Shown here in pieces: positions 1-5,354 of a DNA stretch of 5,704 nt. Source of the stretch: CBDULQ01 sp965368115 (GTDB lineage: Bacteria > Pseudomonadota > Gammaproteobacteria > SZUA-229); the NCBI GenBank assembly GCA_965368115.1, contig CBDULQ010000224.1:1-5704 (forward strand), read 5' to 3'. The notes below the pieces were generated by a model. It did not search any database and was not told the DNA's origin. It was given only the letters and a program-made list of their open reading frames with translations. Numbering within the stretch: the stretch's first letter is position 1; each line of letters opens with the position of its first letter. Position numbers and translations under genes: made by a program.

Positions 1-2
1 AC

Positions 3-158
3 GCCAGGGACTATGTATGGATCATGGCGCGCACGCCGCAGGTCAGCGAGGCCGACTACCGAAAACTGGTTCAGTTCTGTGCCGACATCGGTTACGACAC
101 GGCAAAAATTCAACAGGTACCGCAACGCTGGCTCGAATCCGGAGGTGTACAAGAATGA
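3..158 (+). CDS. blc: Blc-type bacterial lipocalin, C-terminal fragment
   Basis: Only the last 51 residues are in the window; the gene begins upstream. The visible part reads RDYVWIMARTP, then a helix-like stretch (QVSEADYRKLVQFCADIGYD) and an end with QQVPQRW. This matches the C-terminal beta strand and following helix of bacterial lipocalins such as E. coli Blc, where the strand reads YxWILSRTP. Blc-type proteins are usually outer-membrane lipoproteins that bind fatty acids or lysophospholipids; the signal peptide or lipobox cannot be checked here because the N terminus is outside. The stop TGA at 156-158 overlaps the ATG of the next gene (ATGA), so the two are very likely co-translated. 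A lipid-binding protein at the head of an acyl-chain-modifying operon makes functional sense, but which lipid it binds is inference. Family assignment is confident despite the short fragment. Confidence 0.85.
   Translation, partial: ARDYVWIMARTPQVSEADYRKLVQFCADIGYDTAKIQQVPQRWLESGGVQE
141..145 (+). promoter_or_regulatory. Strong Shine-Dalgarno GGAGG for the FAD oxidoreductase
   Basis: GGAGG lies nine bases before the ATG at 155, inside the end of the lipocalin gene. It decides the start at 155. The same frame stays open back to about position 17, but that extension has no dinucleotide-binding fold and is the lipocalin gene read in the wrong frame. Confidence 0.75.
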
Positions 159-1432
159 AAATTGCCATCATCGGTACCGGCATCGCCGGTAATGTACTGG
201 CCTACCACCTGAATCAGGAACATGACATCACCGTGTTCGAGGCCAATAACTACATCGGCGGACACAGTCATACCCACGACATTGTCATCGGTGACGAACG
301 GCAAGTTATCGACACCGGTTTTATCGTTTTCAATTATCGGACTTACCCAAAGTTCACCGGGCTGCTGGACAAACTCGGGATCAGGGCGCGCAAATCCGAT
401 ATGAGCTTCAGCGTCAAATGCGATATCAGCGAACTGGAATACAACGGCAAAAACCTGAACACCCTGTTCGCTCAGCGGCGCAATCTGTTGCGTCCGGGTT
501 TCTATCGCATGCTCAGGGACATACTGCGTTTCAATCGCACCGCACCCGAGTTGTTGCATCAGCCGCACAATCGAATCAGCCTGGGTGAGTACCTGCACCA
601 GCATAATTTTGGCGAAGCCTTCGTCAGCCAGTACATTATCCCCATGGGCTCGGCCATCTGGTCATCCAGTTTCAATCAGATGATGGCGTTCCCGGCGCAG
701 CTTTTCATTCGCTTCTTCGCCAACCACGGCCTGCTGTCGGTTAACGATCATCCGGACTGGTATGTCATCGACGGCGGCTCCCGCAATTACGTGGAAGCAC
801 TGAGTCGATCTTACCGGGATCGTATTCGCCTGAATGAACCGGTGTATCGCATCGATCGCAAACCGGGCGGGGTGGAGATCAGCGGCCCCAATACTCAGGC
901 GGAAAAATTCGATTACGTGTTCATGGCCTGTCACGCGGATCAGGCCCTGGCCATGCTCGGCACAGCCGACGCTTTCGAACGGGAAATACTTAACGCCTTC
1001 CCCTATCAGCAGAATGAAGCGGTACTCCATACCGACGCAAGCATTCTGCCCAGACAACGCCGCGCCTGGGCAGCCTGGAATTATCATCGCCGCGCCGACT
1101 ATACACGACCCGCTGCGGTCACCTACAACATGAACATTCTGCAGGGCCTGCGTAGTCGCCACACCTTTTGCGTCACCCTGAACAACAACGAAGCCATCGA
1201 CGAATCGCGCATTCTGCGCCGCATGCAATATGCCCATCCCCTGTTCACAGAAAAGGGCATGCTGGCACAGCAAAGGCATTGCGAAATCAACGGGCATCAC
1301 CGCTGTTTCTACGCCGGCGCCTACTGGCGTTATGGTTTTCACGAAGACGGCGTGGTCAGCGCCATCCATGCACTGCAACATTTTAATGAGCATCTGGGCT
1401 ATGAACAGCAAACTGTACGTCGGGCAGGTTAG
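155..1432 (+). CDS. FAD/NAD(P)-binding amine-oxidase-like oxidoreductase (COG2907 type)
   Basis: The protein has 425 residues and starts directly with a Rossmann fold: MKIAIIGTGIAGN, with GxGxxG at 7-12, and an acidic residue at the end of the second strand (E29 in VFEA) suited to binding the FAD ribose. A GGHSHT segment at 35-40 follows, the usual second FAD contact of the amine oxidase/phytoene desaturase superfamily. The C terminus carries FYAGAYWRYGFHEDG (385-399), the region that closes over the isoalloxazine ring in this family. There is no signal peptide, so it is cytoplasmic or membrane-peripheral. Genes of this type are commonly found beside DUF1365 and CFA-synthase-like genes, as here, and the expected role is oxidation or desaturation of a lipid acyl chain (family knowledge plus inference; the substrate is not shown by the sequence). 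The start at 155 is supported by GGAGG, by the ATGA overlap with the lipocalin, and by the fold beginning at residue 2. Its 3' end overlaps the DUF1365 gene by 32 bases. Confidence 0.92.
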   Translation: MKIAIIGTGIAGNVLAYHLNQEHDITVFEANNYIGGHSHTHDIVIGDERQVIDTGFIVFNYRTYPKFTGLLDKLGIRARKSDMSFSVKCDISELEYNGKNLNTLFAQRRNLLRPGFYRMLRDILRFNRTAPELLHQPHNRISLGEYLHQHNFGEAFVSQYIIPMGSAIWSSSFNQMMAFPAQLFIRFFANHGLLSVNDHPDWYVIDGGSRNYVEALSRSYRDRIRLNEPVYRIDRKPGGVEISGPNTQAEKFDYVFMACHADQALAMLGTADAFEREILNAFPYQQNEAVLHTDASILPRQRRAWAAWNYHRRADYTRPAAVTYNMNILQGLRSRHTFCVTLNNNEAIDESRILRRMQYAHPLFTEKGMLAQQRHCEINGHHRCFYAGAYWRYGFHEDGVVSAIHALQHFNEHLGYEQQTVRRAG

Positions 1433-2201
1433 GCACCGTCGTTTCACACCGCGACATCATGAATTCAGTTATGCCATGTTCATGATGTATCTGGATCTGG
1501 ACGAACTGGACCATGTGTTCAAGCCTTTCGCCCTCTGGTCCTGCGAGCGTTTCAACCTCGCCTGGTTCAGACGCAGAGACCACCTGGGCGATCCGCAGTC
1601 GCCTCTCAAACAGGCCGTGGTCGAACTGGTTCAGGAACGCTTCGGTATTCATATCGATGGGCCGATACGGCTGCTCACTCACCTGCGTTATCTCGGCATT
1701 GGATTCAATCCGGTGAGTTTTTATTACTGCTACGACCGCGACGAGCATCTACGCGCCATCGTCGCCGAAGTCAACAACACGCCCTGGGGCGAACAACACT
1801 GCTATGTACAGCAGGTAATGAATACCGACAGCACCCATCATCACTTCAAACTCAACAAACAGTTTCATGTATCGCCGTTCAACCCGATGAATCAATATTA
1901 CAAATGGTGCATCCGCGAACCGGATCAGTATGTCGGCGTACACATGGAAAACTGGCAGGACGAGAACAAAATATTCGATGCCAGCATAAGCATGGATGCA
2001 CGCCCCATCAGCCACGGGAATCTGGGTTGCGTGTTATTACGTTTCCCGCTGATCACACTCAAGGTTCTGCTGGCGATCTACTGGCAGGCCCTGAAGTTAT
2101 GGCTGAAACGCATACCGATTTTCGATCACCCCGGGTCTACACAATCGTCGGCGCACACTGCAGACCGGGGCCGTAAACTGGAACAGCACAAGGCAGATTG
2201 A
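1401..2201 (+). CDS. DUF1365 family protein
   Basis: The protein has 266 residues, normal for the family. Family landmarks are visible in order: YVGQVRHRRFTPRHHEFSY (6-24), the acidic LDLDEL (31-36), LRYLGIGFNPVSFYYCYD (95-112), EVNNTPWGE (123-131), and KQFHVSPFNPM (153-163). A hydrophobic stretch near 209-228 could be a membrane-associated helix. DUF1365 has no firmly known biochemical function to my knowledge; it almost always travels with the FAD oxidoreductase and CFA-like methyltransferase and is presumed to help modify membrane fatty acids. I chose the ATG at 1401 because family members begin just before the YxGxVxHxRFxP motif. An in-frame ATG at 1386 would add only five residues, and the reading frame further upstream is the FAD gene in another frame. 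The start lies 32 bases inside the FAD gene with only a weak GAG or GGG upstream, so translation probably depends on coupling. The next gene starts one base after its stop. Confidence 0.9.
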   Translation: MNSKLYVGQVRHRRFTPRHHEFSYAMFMMYLDLDELDHVFKPFALWSCERFNLAWFRRRDHLGDPQSPLKQAVVELVQERFGIHIDGPIRLLTHLRYLGIGFNPVSFYYCYDRDEHLRAIVAEVNNTPWGEQHCYVQQVMNTDSTHHHFKLNKQFHVSPFNPMNQYYKWCIREPDQYVGVHMENWQDENKIFDASISMDARPISHGNLGCVLLRFPLITLKVLLAIYWQALKLWLKRIPIFDHPGSTQSSAHTADRGRKLEQHKAD

Positions 2202-2202
2202 T

Positions 2203-3477
2203 ATGAAAAGTGCATCCACCCTGACATCAAATTCGTCACCGGAAACGACCGAAGGCTGGTTAACCCGTCGCGTCAGGCAGGCGACACTGAAGCAGCTCAA
2301 ACAGATTCACATCGGCGAACTGGTGCTGCATGAGCGCGGCCGCCTGTATCGTTTTGGCACCCCTGTCGAAAACCAGCCTTCGGTCGAGCTTGAAGTGTAT
2401 GATCCCGGTTTTTATTTCGACATCGCGTTCGGCGGCAGCGTCGGCGCCGGTGAAGCTTATATGCGCGGCGAGTGGCGTTGTAACGACCTGACCGCACTGA
2501 TCCGGTTGCTGCTGGTGAATCGCGACGTGGTCGACGGCATGGACAGTCGCTTCAGCCGCATCACGGCGCCGCTCAACCGATTACTTCATCGCCTCAACCG
2601 CAATACCCGGCACGGCAGCCGCAAAAATATCGCCGCTCATTATGATCTGGGGAACGATCTGTTTCGTCTCATGCTTGATGAAAGCATGATGTATTCCAGC
2701 GCCATTTACTCACAACCGGAAGCAGATCTCTATCAAGCCTCCATCGCCAAACTCGAACGTATCTGCCGCAAGCTGGATTTACAGCCCGACGACCAGGTAC
2801 TCGAAGTTGGCACCGGCTGGGGTGGCTTTGCGATTTACGCCGCGCAGCATTACGGTTGCCATGTCACCACCACGACCATTTCACGCGCGCAATACGAGCT
2901 GGCGAAACAACGCGTTGAAACACTGGGCTTGCAGGATCAGATCACCCTGTTACTCGAAGACTACCGCGAGCTACAGGGACGCTTCGACAAGCTGGTGTCC
3001 ATCGAAATGATCGAAGCCATCGGCCAGGAAAACCTGGGCCTGTATTTCAATAGCTGTTCACGGCTATTGAAAGACGATGGGCTTTTTCTCTTACAGGCGA
3101 TCACCATTGCCGATCAACGTTACCGACAGGCCCTCGGGGACGTGGACTTTATCCAGAAATATATTTTCCCCGGCGGCAGTCTGCCCTGTATCTCGGTGAT
3201 GTCCGAAACGATTCGCGAACACACTGATATGCGTATCACCCACCTGGAAGATATCGGCCCCCATTATGCGCAAACCCTGCGCGACTGGCGCAAACGTTTT
3301 TTTGATCAACTCCCCGATATTCGCGCCCTGGGCTATAACGAGCAGTTCATCCGCATGTGGGAATTCTATTTATGTTATTGTGAAGGTGGCTTCGAAGAAC
3401 GCGCCATCGGCACCGTACAGATGTTAATGAACAAGCCTCTGAATCGTCGGCCTGCCATCCTGCCGACACTGGAGTGA
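2203..3477 (+). CDS. Cyclopropane-fatty-acid-synthase-like SAM methyltransferase
   Basis: The protein has 424 residues, slightly longer than E. coli Cfa. An N-terminal domain (about 1-140) precedes the catalytic Rossmann domain. That domain shows AAHYDLGNDLFRLML (144-158), the SAM-binding VLEVGTGWGGFA (199-210), IEMIEAIG (267-274), DFIQKYIFPGG (315-325) and EFYLCYCEGGF (387-397), all hallmarks of the CFA/mycolic acid methyltransferase family (COG2230). These enzymes move a methyl from SAM onto the double bond of phospholipid acyl chains at the membrane. By hand alignment with E. coli Cfa, Glu239, Ile268, Tyr317 and Cys354 are kept (E271, I300, Y355, C393). The Cys139 position is Ser166 and the His266 position is Gln298. 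The product could therefore be a cyclopropane, a methyl-branched chain or another methylated acyl group. I give no symbol because cfa would over-claim. The start is supported by AAGG at 2190-2193; it is the fourth gene of the operon, and the peroxiredoxin follows after four bases. Confidence 0.92.
   Translation: MKSASTLTSNSSPETTEGWLTRRVRQATLKQLKQIHIGELVLHERGRLYRFGTPVENQPSVELEVYDPGFYFDIAFGGSVGAGEAYMRGEWRCNDLTALIRLLLVNRDVVDGMDSRFSRITAPLNRLLHRLNRNTRHGSRKNIAAHYDLGNDLFRLMLDESMMYSSAIYSQPEADLYQASIAKLERICRKLDLQPDDQVLEVGTGWGGFAIYAAQHYGCHVTTTTISRAQYELAKQRVETLGLQDQITLLLEDYRELQGRFDKLVSIEMIEAIGQENLGLYFNSCSRLLKDDGLFLLQAITIADQRYRQALGDVDFIQKYIFPGGSLPCISVMSETIREHTDMRITHLEDIGPHYAQTLRDWRKRFFDQLPDIRALGYNEQFIRMWEFYLCYCEGGFEERAIGTVQMLMNKPLNRRPAILPTLE
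3471..3474 (+). promoter_or_regulatory. Shine-Dalgarno GGAG deciding the peroxiredoxin start
   Basis: GGAG overlaps the last codons of the methyltransferase gene and sits seven bases before the ATG at 3482. The second candidate ATG at 3488 would be 13 bases away, too far for good initiation, so 3482 is preferred. Either start keeps the signal peptide. Confidence 0.6.
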
Positions 3478-3481
3478 TGTC

Positions 3482-4114
3482 ATGACCATGTCCAACTTAC
3501 TGACCGGCCTGTTGCTGTTAGCACTGCTGATATTCGGCAGCTCATCCTATGCCGACGAACTGCAACCGGGGCAACAGGCGCCGGCATTCACACTCGTTGA
3601 CCAGAATAATAAAACACACAGCCTGGGTGATTATCGCGATCACTGGCTGGTGTTGTATTTTTATCCCAGGGACGACACCCCCGGCTGCACCACCGAGGCC
3701 TGCAATTTTCGTGACGACTATTTCGAAATCCGCAAACTCAAGGCCGACGTCGTCGGCATCAGTCTCGACGACAGCGACAGTCACGAGGAATTCGCGCGCA
3801 AATACAATCTACCCTTCCCGTTACTCGCCGATACCGAAGGCGAGGTCGCCGACGCCTATGGCGCACTCTGGTCACTGGGCCCGATCAGATTTTCCAAACG
3901 CCATACTTTCATCATCGGTCCTGATGGCCGGATTCGCAAAATCTATCGTGACGTCAAGCCCGAGGAACATAGTCGACAGATCATCAGCGACCTTAAAATA
4001 CTGATCGGCAATCGGGAGAACCCCAGCGTTTTTCGTCCGGTCAGCCTGCCACTGAACACCGGGTTCATTCACTCGCTGCAAACCATCCAGGTACATCAAA
4101 CGGTCACCTTCTGA
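3482..4114 (+). CDS. Exported PrxQ/BCP-type peroxiredoxin
   Basis: The protein has 210 residues. It starts with a short polar segment, then a hydrophobic core (about 5-19) and a likely signal peptidase I site after SSSYA (A24), so it should act in the periplasm. The mature part is a complete AhpC/TSA-type fold: PGQQAPAFTLVD (29-40), then YPRDDTPGCTTEAC (61-74), with peroxidatic Cys69 in the TPGC motif and resolving Cys74 five residues later as in E. coli BCP. Arg140 in RHTFIIGPDG matches the conserved active-site Arg. The role would be thiol-dependent reduction of hydrogen peroxide or lipid hydroperoxides. BCP proteins are usually cytoplasmic, so the exported form and its place at the end of a lipid operon suggest a job at membrane lipids (inference). 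The last 35 or so residues, after LKIL (171-174), go beyond the usual family end and match no motif I know; a late frameshift or lost stop is possible. No terminator hairpin is seen after the stop. Confidence 0.9.
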   Translation: MTMSNLLTGLLLLALLIFGSSSYADELQPGQQAPAFTLVDQNNKTHSLGDYRDHWLVLYFYPRDDTPGCTTEACNFRDDYFEIRKLKADVVGISLDDSDSHEEFARKYNLPFPLLADTEGEVADAYGALWSLGPIRFSKRHTFIIGPDGRIRKIYRDVKPEEHSRQIISDLKILIGNRENPSVFRPVSLPLNTGFIHSLQTIQVHQTVTF

Positions 4115-4133
4115 TACGGCCGCACACCCTAAC

Positions 4134-4162
4134 TTGACAAAATCTATAGTCGACTATAGATT
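4134..4162 (+). promoter_or_regulatory. Predicted sigma70-type promoter of the merR-like gene
   Basis: A perfect -35 box TTGACA lies at 4134-4139. With 17-bp spacing the -10 would be TAGATT at 4157-4162 (four of six consensus bases). With the 19-bp spacing typical of MerR-activated promoters it would be GATTTT at 4159-4164, which keeps the A at position 2 and the T at position 6. In either case transcription would begin at or within a few bases of the ATG at 4169, and no Shine-Dalgarno is present. The element lies between the peroxiredoxin stop and the regulator, so it serves only the genes to its right. Predicted by eye. Confidence 0.6.
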
Positions 4163-4165
4163 TTG
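4138..4165. promoter_or_regulatory. Perfect 28-bp palindrome, likely MerR-type operator
   Basis: The half CAAAATCTATAGTC is followed at once by its exact reverse complement, giving 14 + 14 bases with no mismatch and no spacer, centred between 4151 and 4152. It begins in the -35 box, covers the -10 region and ends three bases before the regulator's ATG. The inner CTATAGT...ACTATAG halves resemble, from memory, operators of metal-sensing MerR proteins of the PbrR/CadR group. It is most simply the autoregulatory binding site of the adjacent MerR protein. Its centre lies about 12 bases past the -35 box, further downstream than in the classical mer promoter, which may favour repression of its own gene. 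Confidence 0.75.
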
Positions 4166-4168
4166 CAT

Positions 4169-4654
4169 ATGCCCGATTCAAACACCTTAAAGATCGGAGA
4201 AGCGGCGGAGCGGCTCGGTCTGTCGGTACAGACCCTGCGCTTTTACGAGCAGGAGGGCCTGCTGGTCACCGGCAGAACCGAGCGCGGCACCCGGGTTTAT
4301 ACCGAAGATGACCTGCAGCGCATTCAGGCCATCCGCCGCCTGGTTGAGCTGGACATTCCTTTGCAGCTGATCCGCCAGCTGGCTGATACCCGGCGTAACA
4401 GCGAAAGCGGCGATCAGGCCTGCCGCGCCGTGTCCGATCAACTGGGCGATATGACGCATCGACTGCGCGAACTCGGCCAGGCGATCGACCGGGCGCTGCA
4501 GGATATCGAGCGGGCGGATCACCTGGTTCGACGTTGCCGCGACTGTCAGCTCAAGCCCAGTTACCGGCAATGCGCACCCTGTCCGGTCAGCCAGGACCTG
4601 GACCAGGCGCAGATTCTGCAAATCATCTGGGACCAGAACCATGAACACGAATAA
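4169..4654 (+). CDS. MerR-family transcriptional regulator with Cys-rich C-terminal loop
   Basis: The protein has 161 residues. The MerR winged helix-turn-helix occupies about 7-75: LKIGEAAERLGLSVQTLRFY (7-26), EQEGLL (27-32), then R43-V-Y in the wing and DLQRIQAIRRLVELDIPL (48-65). A long dimerisation helix follows (about 84-120). Cys85 sits at its start, the position used for metal binding in ZntR/PbrR/CadR-like regulators. A loop after the helix carries C123-x2-C126 and C135-x2-C138. These five Cys suggest a metal or redox ligand, but the spacing is neither SoxR's nor one I recognise in a named regulator. MerR proteins bind as dimers to palindromes between -35 and -10 and twist the promoter. 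The ATG at 4169 is chosen because the DNA-binding domain starts six residues later; a TTG two codons upstream lies inside the palindrome. There is no Shine-Dalgarno. The gene overlaps the next by 14 bases. Confidence 0.9.
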   Translation: MPDSNTLKIGEAAERLGLSVQTLRFYEQEGLLVTGRTERGTRVYTEDDLQRIQAIRRLVELDIPLQLIRQLADTRRNSESGDQACRAVSDQLGDMTHRLRELGQAIDRALQDIERADHLVRRCRDCQLKPSYRQCAPCPVSQDLDQAQILQIIWDQNHEHE

Positions 4655-5354
4655 CACCACTCTACACATCGCCGCGACCTATTGTTCGCAATGGCAGGAC
4701 GGCTTCGGTGCCCGCGGCTGGAAACTGAACAGCGCCACGAACGATCCCATGGTGATCGCCAGCAACGCCGAAACCGGTGACCGCATTCCGACCTCGGTAT
4801 TCGTACACGACATTCTCGATCACCACCTCAGTGGACTGCAATTAAGCGGCCATCGCAATGAGGCCATCGCCCTCACCCTGCTCGGTGAACGCACCGCCAC
4901 CAGCCCGTTGCCCGATTTTGCTCAGATGGTCGACGAAGACCTGATACGCGGCAATCTCAATGGCGAACCCATGCACAGTTTTCTGCCCGCCGAGCTGGTC
5001 GAACTGGCGCCTTTAAATATCCGCCATGACAATAAACTGCTGATCGGCTTTCTGATGGGACGGCTGGGTGAAAATGAATTGCGTGAACAACTCATACAGA
5101 CTTTCGTTGTAAACGGCCGCAGGGGTTATGTCGAAGCAAAACGACACTGGCAATGCAGCGGACTGGATTTCAAACAACGAACATCAATCGGCCTGGCAAT
5201 TCAGCAACTGCTGAAAACGTTCGATGAACACTTTGCCGAAAAAGACATCGGCTGCATAAGTGCTGAATTTATTCTTTCGAATCAGCAATGCACGTTGATA
5301 ACTGATGACGAAAACTTTTTCCGAACAACAGCCGCCGTAAAGGGCGAACATTAA
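4641..5354 (+). CDS. Conserved-looking protein of unknown function, coupled to merR-like gene
   Basis: The protein has 237 residues and no family I can name. It has no signal peptide and no clear membrane span, so it is probably cytoplasmic. The start ATG at 4641 lies 14 bases inside the regulator gene with GGGA at 4629-4632 eight bases before it, pointing to coupled translation. The most striking part is VFVHDILDHHLSGLQLSGHRNE (53-74): H56, D57, D60, H61, H62, H71 and E74 form a dense cluster of possible metal ligands on what looks like a helix. A hydrophobic KLLIGFLMGRLG stretch (132-143) and a helical segment rich in Leu and Gln (184-200) follow. Cys residues at 15, 172, 205 and 217 are scattered. 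The last third of the gene is more AT-rich than the rest. Being co-expressed with a Cys-rich MerR protein, it may be the effector or a partner of that sensor (inference only). That it is a real gene is supported by its length, its coupling, and its end exactly at the convergent neighbour's stop. Confidence 0.75.
   Translation: MNTNNTTLHIAATYCSQWQDGFGARGWKLNSATNDPMVIASNAETGDRIPTSVFVHDILDHHLSGLQLSGHRNEAIALTLLGERTATSPLPDFAQMVDEDLIRGNLNGEPMHSFLPAELVELAPLNIRHDNKLLIGFLMGRLGENELREQLIQTFVVNGRRGYVEAKRHWQCSGLDFKQRTSIGLAIQQLLKTFDEHFAEKDIGCISAEFILSNQQCTLITDDENFFRTTAAVKGEH

Noticed and set aside
17..154. N-terminal extension of the FAD oxidoreductase frame back to an ATG at 17
   Set aside because: It is the lipocalin coding sequence in another frame; the FAD-binding fold starts at the ATG at 155, which has a GGAGG and an ATGA overlap.
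662..1447. Long open frame of 261 codons on the - strand
   Set aside because: It lies wholly opposite the well-supported FAD gene, shows no family motif, and is a codon-bias shadow.
4037..4063. Short inverted repeat CCGGT/ACCGG near the peroxiredoxin end
   Set aside because: Five-base arms with a long loop, inside coding sequence and with no T-run; expected by chance.
4138..4165. The palindrome as a two-way intrinsic terminator (A-run, stem, T-run)
   Set aside because: The stem is AT-rich with no loop, and it lies between a -35 box and a start codon; an operator fits better, although some terminating effect on the upstream operon cannot be excluded.
4187..4669. 160-codon open frame on the - strand
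   Set aside because: It mirrors the MerR gene, has no recognisable motif, and would lack its own promoter.
4693..4862. HD-domain phosphohydrolase reading of the HDxxDHH protein
   Set aside because: The HD superfamily needs spaced H...HD...D motifs over about 100 residues; here the residues are clustered and the remaining motifs are not seen.
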